64,000 bases of DNA from Fischerella muscicola PCC 7414 (GCF_000317205.1 NZ_AJLK01000156.1:62001-126000), one strand, 5' to 3'. Numbered from the stretch's first letter, positions 8,112 through 17,229 are shown. Numbers and translations: made by a program. Notes: generated by a model not told the origin, from the letters alone.

Positions 8112-9083
8112 TTAAATTGATAAATTTATTCCTCCTGGAAAAACAGATTTTGGTAACATTCCATGCACACCTTTTTGGGGAATATTCACAACTTGAGTAA
8201 TGCGAAAATTCACTGCCAAACTGCATAATACATAGGCATCTTCTGGTGATATGTTTGTCAACCTTACCAAAAAATCAATCATGTTGTTCAAAGCTTGTTC
8301 TAAGGCTGCATCCAATGTCTCACCAAACCCCATTGTGATAATATCGGTGGCAGTTTCAGCGATCGGTGCAGTCAGTTGCAAATCCTTGCGAATTGTTAGT
8401 TGAATCGTACCATTCATAGATGTTTCGATCGCAGTCACATTAACTTCACCATCTCCCTGTGCTGCATGTCCATCACCAATAGAAAATAAAGCACCAGGAA
8501 CGAAAATAGGCAAGAATACTCTGGAACCTGCTTGTAGTTCGCGGTTATCGATATTACCACCATAACAACCAGGAGGAATCGAAGAACGTTGCGTTTCGGG
8601 AGTAGCAACGCCAAGAATACCAAAAAAAGGTCTGAGGGGAATTTTAATACCACTATTGACAGGAAATTCCGCAACGTTATTTTCTAAATCTAAGGGAATA
8701 AATCTCAAAGCTGGTTGAGTAAACTGGTGTGGTAAAGCTCCCCATCCTGTCCGAATAGCATTAAAACCAACAGGTAAACTGGGTTTGATTGCTTCCAGTT
8801 TGACTTCTAAAATATCTCCTGGTTCTGCTCCCCGCACATAAATAGGCCCTGTAAGCAAATGCGGTCCACCTGCTATTTTGCGTTCTGGCGATAGGTTTTC
8901 GCAAATATCAACAAATTCTGGCGTGAGAAATTCTGGTGGTGCTTTGTCGTAAATATAATAACCAGTGTAAGTTTCTACATCTACCGTATCGCCAGATTCA
9001 ATCATCAATACTGGTTCTAGTTCATGGGAAAACCCACCTAGATGCACAGTATTTGGAGTTGCTTTAATAATATGATGAGTCAT
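8112..9083 (-). CDS. Acetamidase/formamidase family protein
   Basis: 323 residues matching the FmdA/AmdA family, which hydrolyse formamide or short amides to ammonia and the acid. Family features seen are the N-terminal HLGGFSHELEPVLMIESGDTVDVET, LTGPIYVRGAEPGDILEVKLEAI near residue 100, GGNIDNRELQAGSRVFLPIFVPGALFSIGDGHAAQGDGEV near 200, and the C-terminal PEDAYVLCSLAVNFRITQVVN. The conserved His-Ala-x-Gln-Gly-Asp-Gly-Glu segment is intact. It is cytoplasmic, with no signal peptide. Transcribed alone. With the possible nucleoside importer and ureG nearby it may contribute to nitrogen scavenging, which is inference. Confidence 0.88.
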   Translation of the reverse strand: MTHHIIKATPNTVHLGGFSHELEPVLMIESGDTVDVETYTGYYIYDKAPPEFLTPEFVDICENLSPERKIAGGPHLLTGPIYVRGAEPGDILEVKLEAIKPSLPVGFNAIRTGWGALPHQFTQPALRFIPLDLENNVAEFPVNSGIKIPLRPFFGILGVATPETQRSSIPPGCYGGNIDNRELQAGSRVFLPIFVPGALFSIGDGHAAQGDGEVNVTAIETSMNGTIQLTIRKDLQLTAPIAETATDIITMGFGETLDAALEQALNNMIDFLVRLTNISPEDAYVLCSLAVNFRITQVVNIPQKGVHGMLPKSVFPGGINLSI

Positions 9084-9371
9084 TACTCTTTTGGTACTTA
9101 TTCAGTAATTTAACTGAGAATTAGCAATTTTAATTATTAAATATTAATATTTTATATAATTAAATGTATTTTTTTAACTTTTATATCCTCTAGGTACGAA
9201 TATTTTCTTAGTCAATAACTAGTGAATATAATTTAAATGTATATAAAATAACTTAAATATCACAGAGTAAATTCTGAGGTAGATTGTGCATATACTAAGT
9301 TAATCTAAAAATCAATGTAACTTAAAACATGAGAAATACTGCATTAGTTAATACCGTAAGGAACTTTGAAT

Positions 9372-9866
9372 ATGAGAAATACAGGAGTTGCTTATCTTCT
9401 TTGGCTAACTGTAATTTTTGGATTTGCTGGAATTCATCGCTTTTACGCTGGTAAATATGTGAGTGGAATTATATGGTTGTTTACATTAGGATTATTTGGA
9501 TTTGGCCAGCTTATAGATTTAGCTCTAATACCAGGAATGGTTGAAGAGAAAAATCTTAAATACAAAATGCTTTACGGTAGTCCCAATCAAAATAATGTTA
9601 CAAATACGCAACAAGTCGTAATTAATGTTGCTGATTATATCGCTCCAACTGCTAATCATAAGTCAATAAATGCTAAGTCTGATATTCAAGTAATTTTAGA
9701 ATTAGCTAAAAACAATGCTGGAAGTGTATCTATTACTGATTGTGTCATCGCTACTGGTAAACCGATTACAGAAATTAAGGAAACAATTCAGCATTTATGT
9801 GCTGAAGGTTTGTTAGAACCTAGTAATCATTCAGATACCGGAGCCGTAATTTACAAGCTTGTTTAA
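9372..9866 (+). CDS. TM2-domain protein with C-terminal winged-helix-like domain
   Basis: 164 residues from the ATG at 9372. That start is chosen because AAGGA (9357-9361) lies about ten bases upstream; the in-frame TTG six bases earlier is too close. Residues 5-60 form a TM2 domain: two hydrophobic helices with GFAGIHRFYAGKYVSG and a GFGQLIDL turn. After a polar linker, residues 100-164 (VILELAKNNAGSVSITDCV, GAVIYKL) look like a small helix-turn-helix with wing, a combination I recall from cyanobacterial TM2 proteins. Function unknown; possibly a membrane-anchored regulatory or sensory protein. Followed by a strong terminator hairpin. Confidence 0.8.
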   Translation: MRNTGVAYLLWLTVIFGFAGIHRFYAGKYVSGIIWLFTLGLFGFGQLIDLALIPGMVEEKNLKYKMLYGSPNQNNVTNTQQVVINVADYIAPTANHKSINAKSDIQVILELAKNNAGSVSITDCVIATGKPITEIKETIQHLCAEGLLEPSNHSDTGAVIYKLV

Positions 9867-9901
9867 GCTTAAGTCAAACAAGTAATACATAAATATTAAT
9901 G

Positions 9902-9933
9902 AAAAATTATAAGCATTTTTGCTTATAATTTTT
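9902..9933 (+). terminator. Intrinsic terminator after the TM2 gene
   Basis: A perfect 14-bp stem (AAAAATTATAAGCA with TGCTTATAATTTTT) and a 4-base loop, ending in a T run. It lies 36 bases after the TM2 stop. The stem is AT-rich, so moderate strength. Confidence 0.7.
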
Positions 9934-9985
9934 AAGTTTAAATTATTTAATTTAACGAGTATTTTAACTGAATAGCTAAACCAAT

Positions 9986-10534
9986 ATGATTGAATCTGCT
10001 AAATATAACTTAATGACTATATTCAATAGTATAGAAATGTACAAAAAATTTATTTTTCTTACTTTAGGAACTGCTATTATTACCGTTATTCCAACCATTG
10101 CAGCCCAAGCAGCACAGGTAGAATTAGGTGTTTTTAAATCTGTTGATGCACCTGAAAAAAATTGTCCTCAAAAAGTAGTTGTGACAGAGCAAAATGCACC
10201 TTACTACGAAGGAGGATACACAGTTAATGGTCAGGCAAAATTAGGTTCTTTCGCTGGGCCATTTGCGATCGCCTCTTCAGATTTGTTTAGTGTGACCTGG
10301 GTAGCAAACCTCAAACCTGCCTATCGTCAATGTGTCGCAGGGGGCGGTATTGTCAAATACGATAACGAAGACTACAATTCTCCTTCCCACTTACGTATCA
10401 GATTTAATGGGGGCAAAGTCTTTTTGATTTTAGATATGACAGGTAAACAGGATGCGAACAATTTCACTCCCAGCATTACTAAAAAAGGTGTGAGTAATGG
10501 CAACCCTACTTGGAGTTGGTCTGGTACGGATTGA
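9986..10534 (+). CDS. Secreted protein of unknown function
   Basis: Not recognised as a known family. A hydrophobic signal sequence, MYKKFIFLTLGTAIITVIP, is followed by a likely cleavage site at AQA-AQ. If the protein starts there, the true start is the ATG at 10037 (165 residues); the longer 182-residue form adds a non-hydrophobic leader and no start has a clear ribosome site. The mature part has two cysteines (one in KNCPQKV, one in YRQCVAGG), which could form a disulfide, and beta-rich segments. It is probably periplasmic or extracellular. The 3' end runs into a G-rich repeat. Confidence 0.6.
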   Translation: MIESAKYNLMTIFNSIEMYKKFIFLTLGTAIITVIPTIAAQAAQVELGVFKSVDAPEKNCPQKVVVTEQNAPYYEGGYTVNGQAKLGSFAGPFAIASSDLFSVTWVANLKPAYRQCVAGGGIVKYDNEDYNSPSHLRIRFNGGKVFLILDMTGKQDANNFTPSITKKGVSNGNPTWSWSGTD

Positions 10535-10865
10535 GGTAAGGGGTGTGGGGGTGTGAGGAGTGGGGGGAGTGTGGGGAGAATAAATATTAACAAATGACAA
10601 ATGACAAATGACCACTAACAACCCTACTCTACGAGAAGCCGCTTGCGCGTCTACGGGTTCGCCAGTCCCCCTACCCTTACCTTAAGCCCTCCGGGTTCGC
10701 AGTCGCTCATGGGGGACTCACCGGCCCCCACGACCGACAGGGAGTGGGGATTGGGGGAGAACCCCCTGCGTAAGAGTCGCTGTCTCACCACTTCGTGTCT
10801 ACGTGACGGAGACCGCCTTTTTGGGGGGCTGGTCTCACCAACAATCAACAACCAACCACTAACTA
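10535..10865. repeat. Repeat-filled gap before ureG
   Basis: No real gene; short ORFs on both strands are repeat translations. 10535-10580 is GGGGTGTG/GAGTGGGG-type low complexity, 10588-10625 holds ACAAATG heptamers, and 10625-10850 is a patchwork of GC-rich dispersed elements (CTTACCTTAAGCC, GCGCGTCTACGGGTTC, GGGAGTGGGGATT). Related pieces occur at 25440-25560, 41750-41830 and 61170-61250. It ends with AACCAAC-type heptamers abutting the ureG stop codon. Confidence 0.85.
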
Positions 10866-11462
10866 CTAACAAATATTTTTAATCACAAATTCAATTACAT
10901 CTGCTAAACCTGTTTTTGTTTTCAAATTTGTGAAAATAAAGGGTTTATCACCGCGCATTTTTTTGGCATCCCGTTCCATTACACTTAAATCTGCACCAAC
11001 GTAGGGAGCTAAATCAGTTTTATTAATTACCAATAAATCAGATTTCGTAATACCAGGACCACCTTTGCGAGGAATTTTATCGCCAGCAGCAACATCAATC
11101 ACGTAAATTGTTAAATCTACTAATTCGGGGCTAAAAGTAGCAGCTAAATTATCTCCGCCACTTTCTAAAAAAACTAAATCCAAATCAGGAAAACGCGCCT
11201 CTAACTGTTCAACTGCTGCCAAATTCATGGAAGCGTCTTCGCGAATAGCAGTGTGAGGACAACCGCCAGTCTCTACACCGATAATGCGATCGCTACTCAA
11301 AGCCTGAGAACGTACTAAAAACTGTGCATCTTCCTGTGTATAAATATCATTAGTCACCACCGCAATGTGATATTTATCGCGCATCGCCTTACACAAAGCA
11401 TCAACTAAAGCAGTTTTTCCTGATCCTACAGGCCCGGCAACTCCGACTCGAAAAGCATTCAT
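10866..11462 (-). CDS. ureG: Urease accessory GTPase UreG
   Basis: 198 residues, full length for UreG. It is the SIMIBI GTPase that delivers nickel to urease together with UreE, UreF and UreH/D. Seen: P-loop GPVGSGKT (10-17), the metal-binding CPH motif at 68-70 in [22 protein letters not shown] at about 100-108, and the NKTD base-specificity motif at 147-150. No other urease gene is in the window, so the structural and remaining accessory genes must be elsewhere. Both ends of the gene abut repeat tracts, with heptamers directly before the start codon. Confidence 0.97.
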   Translation of the reverse strand: MNAFRVGVAGPVGSGKTALVDALCKAMRDKYHIAVVTNDIYTQEDAQFLVRSQALSSDRIIGVETGGCPHTAIREDASMNLAAVEQLEARFPDLDLVFLESGGDNLAATFSPELVDLTIYVIDVAAGDKIPRKGGPGITKSDLLVINKTDLAPYVGADLSVMERDAKKMRGDKPFIFTNLKTKTGLADVIEFVIKNIC

Positions 11463-11560
11463 AATTTTGTTGGTTGTTGATGGTTGGTTGTTGGTTGTTG
11501 ACTATTAACCACTGACTATGGACTAATGACAAATGACCAATGACAAATGACTCTTGACTA
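11463..11560. repeat. STRR heptamer tract between ureG and the phosphatase gene
   Basis: Tandem imperfect heptamers (TTGGTTG, then GACTAAT/GACAAAT types) fill the whole divergent intergenic region. The final units run up to and into the ATG of the downstream gene (TGACTAATGACTAAT around 11552-11566), so the repeat contributes both the start context and the second and third codons. Confidence 0.85.
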
Positions 11561-12373
11561 ATGACTAATTTACAAATTTTTCTAGATATTGCCACAGAAG
11601 CGGCGCTAGCTGCTGGTGCAGTTTTGCAAGCTTATTTGGGTAAGGTAGAAGACGCAATTACCGAAAAAGGACGCCCTGGCGACTTAGTTACTGTCGCTGA
11701 TAAAGCTTCAGAAGAAGTCATTTTACAAGTTTTAGGTCGTCACTTTCCTAGTCATGCCATTCTTACAGAAGAATCTGGAAAACTGGGAAATCAAGAAAAT
11801 GAGTTTCTCTGGGCGATTGATCCTTTAGATGGTACAACAAACTTCGCTCATCAATACCCATTTTTTGCTGTTTCTATCGGGTTACTGATCAATGGTGTTC
11901 CCCAAGTAGGCGTGATTTATGATCCTTTTCACGACGAACTATTTCGTGCAGCCCAAGATTTCGGTGCAACCCGTAACCGCCGTTTCATCAAAGTTTCGGA
12001 CACTTCTGAATTAAGTAAAAGTTTACTGGTGACGGGATTTGCTTATGATCGCCGGGAAACTTCTGACAACAACTACGCAGAATTTTGCCACCTAACTCAT
12101 CTTACCCAAGGAGTACGACGCAGCGGGTCTGCATCCCTTGATTTAGCTCATGTAGCCTGTGGACGTCTTGATGGTTACTGGGAACGGGGCCTTTCTCCTT
12201 GGGATATAGCAGCAGGCATTATTATAGTGCGTGAAGCTGGGGGGAAAGTTACTGCTTATGATCGCACTCCTATAAAAATTGAGTCAGGTAGAATTTTGGC
12301 GACAAATGGACATCTTCACGAAATTCTCAGTCAGGAACTCCAGCAAGTTCCGCCTCTGTCTGCCTGGAAGTAA
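11561..12373 (+). CDS. Inositol monophosphatase family protein (SuhB/IMPase-like)
   Basis: 270 residues, the usual IMPase length. Metal and catalytic motifs are intact: LTEES near residue 70 (metal-binding Glu), WAIDPLDGTTNFAH near 86-99, and the C-terminal WDIAAGIIIVREAGG near 214. It hydrolyses inositol-1-phosphate or a related sugar phosphate using Mg2+; some family members act as histidinol-phosphatases or FBPases, so exact substrate is open. The start codon sits in a heptamer repeat and there is no clear ribosome-binding site. Transcribed divergently from ureG. Confidence 0.9.
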   Translation: MTNLQIFLDIATEAALAAGAVLQAYLGKVEDAITEKGRPGDLVTVADKASEEVILQVLGRHFPSHAILTEESGKLGNQENEFLWAIDPLDGTTNFAHQYPFFAVSIGLLINGVPQVGVIYDPFHDELFRAAQDFGATRNRRFIKVSDTSELSKSLLVTGFAYDRRETSDNNYAEFCHLTHLTQGVRRSGSASLDLAHVACGRLDGYWERGLSPWDIAAGIIIVREAGGKVTAYDRTPIKIESGRILATNGHLHEILSQELQQVPPLSAWK

Positions 12374-12663
12374 ATAAGGGATTGGGGATCGAGGAGATGG
12401 GGAACTCACCGGCCCCCACTCCCCCAAGGGAGTGGGGATTAGGGGCAGTGGGGAGATGGGGAGACAAGGGGGACGACTTGGGGGACAACAACCACTAACT
12501 ACTAACCACTAACCAATGTAGAGACGTGCCATGGCACGTCTGGTACAACCAACAACCAACAACTAAAGTTCCTGGCTGAGTTTTGGGAATTCTAGATTAG
12601 AGCGATTTTACAAAACAGACAGTTGTAAAACGCTTGGTGAAGGGTTGGCGCTGGGAGATAGGG
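12374..12663. repeat. Repeat-rich gap with dispersed palindrome
   Basis: G-rich low complexity (GGAGATGGGG type) and a CCCCACTCCC/GGGAGTGGGG inverted repeat lie at 12406-12440. AACCACTAAC heptamers follow, then an exact copy of the 20-bp palindrome at 12522-12541 flanked by AACCAAC heptamers. From about 12560 normal sequence returns, leading to the degraded kinase. Confidence 0.85.
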
Positions 12664-13375
12664 ATGAAAATCAGCCAAAAATTGGTTTTGGGGTTTTTGA
12701 GTATTGCTGTGTTGACGGGATTGGTTGGTGCGATCGCGGCAAATCAACAGTCACAAACAGCTAAATATCTTGCTCAAGAAGAAGCTCGTAAACTAGCTGA
12801 AATACTGGGATATTTTGCAAATCATGAGCTTGAAGAGCGAAAACCTTTATCACGAGATGAGATGGTAGCACATCTGGGGAGGCATGTTCAAATGTTGCAT
12901 CAACAGCAGCAGCGCGACATCGTTATTGTAGACCGCAATAAGACGATTTTAGCAGATGCTATTCCCCAAAACGTTAATACTAAGTTTGATCACGATTTAG
13001 ATAACGAAGTCGGCAAAACTATTCAAGATGGTAAGGCAAGAAGTTTTGTTGAAACTAGTCCTGATTATCCTCAAGGTATTCAACAGAAAGCACGATACAA
13101 AAGATCATCCTAGCCAGATTACAATTCGCACTTCATTGGTTGGTTCACTGCGGGTAAAAATTGCGATCACTGACAATGGCCCTGGTATCCCTGAACAGAT
13201 TCAACATCGTATCTTCGATCCATTCTTTACAACCAAACCCGTGGGTAAAGGCACAGGTAGGGGTATGTCTATTAGCTATCAAATCATTACAGAAAAACAT
13301 CGGGGAAAACTAGAGTGCTTCTCTACTCACAATCAAGGAACAGAATTTGTGATTCAGATTCCAATCCGACAGTAA
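12664..13375 (+). pseudogene. Sensor histidine kinase remnant with internal deletion and frame change
   Basis: The 5' part (ATG at 12664, preceded by GGAGATAGGG) encodes a membrane anchor (residues 1-25) and a periplasmic sensor segment (IVIVDRNKTILADAIPQNV) and stops at 13113. The 3' part, in another frame from about 13085, encodes the end of a HATPase domain: ITIRTSLVG, then DNGPGIPEQ, a DPFFTTKP-GKGTGRGMS stretch and a final GTEFVIQIPI. The whole HisKA phospho-acceptor region, the N box and the rest of the sensor are missing. The junction lies near 13080-13090 (CAACAGAAAGCACG). An internal deletion with frame change explains all of this; the gene is dead as a kinase. Confidence 0.85.
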
Positions 13376-13492
13376 TAGACTTCGTGGTATTAGTCGGGAT
13401 GCAAACAGGTAAGGGAAAAAACTCTTGCAGGTAAGCTTAGTACAGAAGATAAACTAGTAAGAATCACATATTTATTGGTATAAAACTGCTCT

Positions 13493-14449
13493 ATGTCCTT
13501 CAAAATAGATCGTGGATTGTTTAGATATGATTTCATAGACTACCACGCAATTTTAGGTGTTGCAATTAATACAGATACTAGGGATATCCGCAAACGCTAT
13601 CTGAAAATAGCCCGCCGCCTGCACCCGGATAGTTCTGCTGTGTCTAGTAAAACGGAAAAACAGCTGGCAAGCGATTTATTGTCAAAGTTGGTTAACCCTG
13701 CTTACGAGAAACTATCTCAAGAAAAAAATTATACAGAGTATATTATTGTTCTGTCGCAGATGGGCAAGCGTTTAGTCCAAGAATCTGCTTCCGTGGAACT
13801 AACTACCGATGTTGCAAAACAATTAGTAAGTATACCCAATGTAGAACAAGCTTACAAAGTAGCGATCGCCAAAATTGCAGAAACTCAATATGATTCTTTG
13901 CAGCAATCAATTCAAGCTATTGCTCAAATCAGTGAATTGAATTTAGTTTACCTAATGCGGAGTGCAGGCAAAGCAGTCTCAACGCCACCACCGCCTGCTA
14001 AACCCCCAGTTAACTCCAGTACACCAAAGCCAAATACAGCAGCTGCACCTCCACCCCCACCAGCAACAGCCAAAGAAGATTCAGCAGCAGAACAGTATCT
14101 CCGTCGCGCTCAAACTTTAATTGACAAAAACCAATTTGCCCAAGCCAAGGTAGAGTTGCAGGATGCTTTAAAGCTAGAACCTAAGAATAGTCGCTGTCAT
14201 AGTCTGATTGCACTAGTGTATGTGAAACAGAATCAGCTAAAAATGGCAAAAATTCACTTTGATAACGCACTAAAATTAGACCCCAACGATCAAGTAGCGT
14301 TGACATGGAAACCGAAAATAGAAAAGGCTTTAGGGCTACAACCTAGTGGCTCTAAAGTGACTTCATCTCCTAACGCTGCAACTAAGCAACCAGATAAATC
14401 GGGAGGTGGCGGTTTGTTTGGTGGTTTGTTTGGTGGGAAGAAAAAGTAG
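13493..14449 (+). CDS. J-domain protein with TPR repeats
   Basis: 318 residues. Residues 14-75 are a DnaJ-type J domain (DYHAILGVAINTDTRDIRKR, then ARRLHPDSS with the essential HPD tripeptide). A helical middle (to about 160) follows, then a Pro/Ala-rich linker (about 163-195), two TPR units (about 200-270) and a basic Gly-rich tail ending GGLFGGLFGGKKK. It should stimulate an Hsp70 (DnaK) through HPD and bind clients or partners through TPRs; no membrane segment is evident. Likely monocistronic; hisZ starts about 220 bp downstream. A typical cyanobacterial architecture. Confidence 0.88.
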   Translation: MSFKIDRGLFRYDFIDYHAILGVAINTDTRDIRKRYLKIARRLHPDSSAVSSKTEKQLASDLLSKLVNPAYEKLSQEKNYTEYIIVLSQMGKRLVQESASVELTTDVAKQLVSIPNVEQAYKVAIAKIAETQYDSLQQSIQAIAQISELNLVYLMRSAGKAVSTPPPPAKPPVNSSTPKPNTAAAPPPPPATAKEDSAAEQYLRRAQTLIDKNQFAQAKVELQDALKLEPKNSRCHSLIALVYVKQNQLKMAKIHFDNALKLDPNDQVALTWKPKIEKALGLQPSGSKVTSSPNAATKQPDKSGGGGLFGGLFGGKKK

Positions 14450-14670
14450 TCAGCAACTGGCGCGATTGTGCGATCGCATGATAGCGGCAGCTTTCCCCTA
14501 ATCTTCGGGTTGAGAGGATACACAAGCTGAGTTTGACGCGCTGCTAGGAAATTTCCCACCAACAGCAAGGTGCTTGAGACGAATATTTCTAGCCGCGTTC
14601 AAATCAGATAATATTATCCGATATATGAAGAAATTTTGCAGCAAAACGGGACTAATATAACGGAGGATTA

Positions 14671-15882
14671 ATGGTGTATCAACCACCAGCGGGAGCTAGG
14701 GATTTATTGCCCCTTGATGTGGCTCAGAAATGCTGGATAGAAAACAGGCTACAGCAGGTATTTCACCGCTGGGGATACCACAGAATTATCACCTCAACGC
14801 TAGAGCGGATAGATACGCTGATGGCGGGGGGTGCTATTAAACGCTCAACTGTGATTCAATTACAAAATGCCGAAGACGAAGAATTGGGGCTGCGTCCAGA
14901 ACTGACAGCCTCAATCGCTCGTACCGCTGTCACTCGCATGGCGGGAGTTACCTATCCCCAGCGTCTATACTACAATACCAACGTTTTCCAGCGCACTTCG
15001 GATTATCGGCGCAATCAACCGCAGGAATTTTATCAAGCTGGGGTAGAGTTATTAGGTGGTGGTGGCTTACTTGCTGATGTAGAGGTATTGCTGTTATTGG
15101 CAGATTGTTTGCAAGCACTCTCGATTAACCAGTGGTATTTAATTTTGGGTGAAGCGGGAATTACCCAATCACTGTTGCAGGCATTTCCTGCTAACTTACG
15201 CAACCAAGTCCGCAATGCGATCGCCCATCTTGACAGAGTTGCGATCGACAGTTTACCCCTAACTGAAGAATTACGTTCCCGTGCCAGAATAATCCTAGAT
15301 TTGCGTGGCAACAGTGCTGATGTTTTACAAAAAGTCAGTAGCCTGGATTTAGATGCTCCCCAACAAGAGGCGGTAAATAACCTAAAATCCTTGGTTGAGT
15401 TACTAGAAAATCAGGCAAACTTCCCATTAATTCTAGATTTGAGCCTGATTCAAACCTTCGACTACTATACTGGCATTTCTTTTGAAGTAGTTAGTGATAC
15501 CGAAGTAGGAGCAAGAGTATTAGGACGTGGTGGCCGTTATGACCAGCTTTTAGGACAGTATCGCCCCCAAGGCGAGGATATTCCGGGTATTGGCTTTGCA
15601 TTATTTATTGAAGATTTATACCAGGCTCTTTCTGATTCTCAGCAATTACCGCAAAGAACACCGCCTAGTAACTGGTTAGTTGTAGCAGAAAACAGTAATG
15701 CCTATGATGCTGCTTTTGCCTACGCTCAAAAACTCCGTAATTCTACTCACTTGGTGCGAGTAGAAATGGATTTGGGAGGACGAGACGCCGAAGCAATTCG
15801 CCAATATGCACGCGATCGCTCTATTGCTCAGATCGCTTGGGTGAAAGCTGATGGCTCAACAACAATTGAGTCGCATAATTAA
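14671..15882 (+). CDS. hisZ: ATP phosphoribosyltransferase regulatory subunit HisZ
   Basis: 403 residues. HisZ is a HisRS-like paralogue without tRNA ligase activity that activates short-form HisG in the first step of histidine synthesis. Seen: N-terminal PPAGARDLLP, the class II motif 2 region GLRPELTASIARTAVTRM near residue 73-90, LYYNTNVFQRTSDYRRNQPQEFYQAGVELLG near 105-130, and the FDYYTGISFEV plus LGRGGRYDQLLGQY segments near 265-295. A clear GGAGG lies just before the ATG. Distinguished from HisS by lack of a full anticodon-binding domain and by length. HisG is not in the window. Confidence 0.92.
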   Translation: MVYQPPAGARDLLPLDVAQKCWIENRLQQVFHRWGYHRIITSTLERIDTLMAGGAIKRSTVIQLQNAEDEELGLRPELTASIARTAVTRMAGVTYPQRLYYNTNVFQRTSDYRRNQPQEFYQAGVELLGGGGLLADVEVLLLLADCLQALSINQWYLILGEAGITQSLLQAFPANLRNQVRNAIAHLDRVAIDSLPLTEELRSRARIILDLRGNSADVLQKVSSLDLDAPQQEAVNNLKSLVELLENQANFPLILDLSLIQTFDYYTGISFEVVSDTEVGARVLGRGGRYDQLLGQYRPQGEDIPGIGFALFIEDLYQALSDSQQLPQRTPPSNWLVVAENSNAYDAAFAYAQKLRNSTHLVRVEMDLGGRDAEAIRQYARDRSIAQIAWVKADGSTTIESHN

Positions 15883-15896
15883 ATCTTTCTGTTCTG

Positions 15897-15922
15897 TAGA
15901 GACGCGAAATTTCGCGTCTCTA
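15897..15922. repeat. Dispersed 26-bp perfect palindrome
   Basis: TAGAGACGCGAAA followed by its exact reverse complement. It shares outer arms (AGACG...CGTCT) with the main palindrome family but has a different centre. It lies 14 bases after the hisZ stop codon and may serve as its transcription-stop hairpin. Confidence 0.85.
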
Positions 15923-16017
15923 AGGAAGATTATTGTGTTATGTGGAAAAATGCTGTGTGTGACACTCAGGATATACGGATAAAAAATCAAGCGATCGCAC
16001 CCATAGGGATTTTGTTA

Positions 16018-17229
16018 TTAAATACGGTTTGACTTACTAGGAGATGCATAAAACTTTTCTAAGGATAATATTGACCAAAAAAATTTGGTTCTTACTAGCA
16101 ATACACAAAGGGTAATTATTCCCAATAGTATTGTCGTTAATTTATTTCCCAGATAATGGGAACCAATCATCACAGTATGCATAGCACTTAACAATAAGGC
16201 TGGTATAGCCAAAAGATGAATCTGTCGCCAGCGCTTGCCTAAAGACTTTTGCAACGAATCAAAACTCGTCACAGCAGCAGGAGTCATCAATACCAACGCT
16301 ACAACACCCGCAATCATACCCAACTGAAAATCAGGCGGTAAGAACCAAAAAGCATCAAGATTCCATTGCAAAGAGTGTTCCATCATGTGGACGGCGTGGA
16401 CAACGGCAAGTACAAAAGCACCTACCCCTAAAGCACGACGGTAGCGCAAAGGTGCTGCCCACAAGTAACTTATTGGACGAGCAATGAGGGCTAGCATTAA
16501 CAAAATCAGTGCCGCATGTCCGGTATAATCTGCCATAGTGTCACCAGTCCGCAGCAGTGTCAGCATACCAATGGTGAGAGTTACCCAACCACCCAAACGA
16601 AACAATTGACTGCGTCTGTCTTTACTCAATACAGATGTAGACACACCAACACCCAACATCATCGGGAGAGTCCCCAAACCGAAAGCCAGCATTGTTGCTG
16701 CACCCATCCACAAATTACCAGTTTCCGCAGCTTTAATTTGGGCAACATACAAGAAGCCACAGGGCATAAAACCCCAAGTCATCCCCAAAGCTGCTGGTGT
16801 CCACCAGCTATTTTGTGAGGAAAGTTTGACCATTGCGCTACTCAAGCGGTTGTGCAAACTTCCCTGTAATAAAGGGTGTAATACTGGTATTCGCGGCAAA
16901 AAGTCGGGTTTGATGTGTCCTAACCCAAACCAAATCAACATGATACCAGTGATAATCGCTATCCACTGCCGTAATTGACTACCAACTCCTGCCATTTGAC
17001 CACTGGCAAGTAATACAGAACCTAGTACCCCAATCCCTGCACCAACTAGGGTATAACTCAGCATTCGTCCTAAATTTAGCAAAGTATGAAATTTGATTTG
17101 CTGCCGCCAGTTACCTGTTTCTTGTTGATGAGACAAAGAAAAAGCCACAGCTAAGGGACCACACATCCCTAAGCAATGTCCAAAACTTCCCAAGAACCCT
17201 AAGGTTACGAGCAGCCACAAATCTAACAT
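16018..17229 (-). CDS. DsbD_2/TauE-type membrane protein fused to a haem-b-like transmembrane domain
   Basis: 403 residues. Residues 1-230 are a six-helix DsbD_2/CcdA-like module (annotated 'sulfite exporter TauE/SafE' in many genomes) with the signature GHCLGMCGPL at 17-26, whose two Cys could be redox-active or bind metal; WGFMPCGFLY near 165 is the repeat partner. Residues about 260-390 add four or five helices containing spaced histidines (VVHAVHMMEHSLQWN, then KRWRQIHLLAIPALLLSAMHTVMIG), resembling ferric-reductase/MsrQ-type haem b domains. A role in transmembrane electron or metal handling is an inference. The ATG at 17227-17229 begins the first helix directly. Alone on the minus strand. 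Confidence 0.75.
   Translation of the reverse strand: MLDLWLLVTLGFLGSFGHCLGMCGPLAVAFSLSHQQETGNWRQQIKFHTLLNLGRMLSYTLVGAGIGVLGSVLLASGQMAGVGSQLRQWIAIITGIMLIWFGLGHIKPDFLPRIPVLHPLLQGSLHNRLSSAMVKLSSQNSWWTPAALGMTWGFMPCGFLYVAQIKAAETGNLWMGAATMLAFGLGTLPMMLGVGVSTSVLSKDRRSQLFRLGGWVTLTIGMLTLLRTGDTMADYTGHAALILLMLALIARPISYLWAAPLRYRRALGVGAFVLAVVHAVHMMEHSLQWNLDAFWFLPPDFQLGMIAGVVALVLMTPAAVTSFDSLQKSLGKRWRQIHLLAIPALLLSAMHTVMIGSHYLGNKLTTILLGIITLCVLLVRTKFFWSILSLEKFYASPSKSNRI

Noticed and set aside
10643-10882. Overlapping ORFs on both strands between the secreted protein gene and ureG
   Set aside because: Both are translations of GC-rich dispersed repeats that recur elsewhere in the window in other frames.
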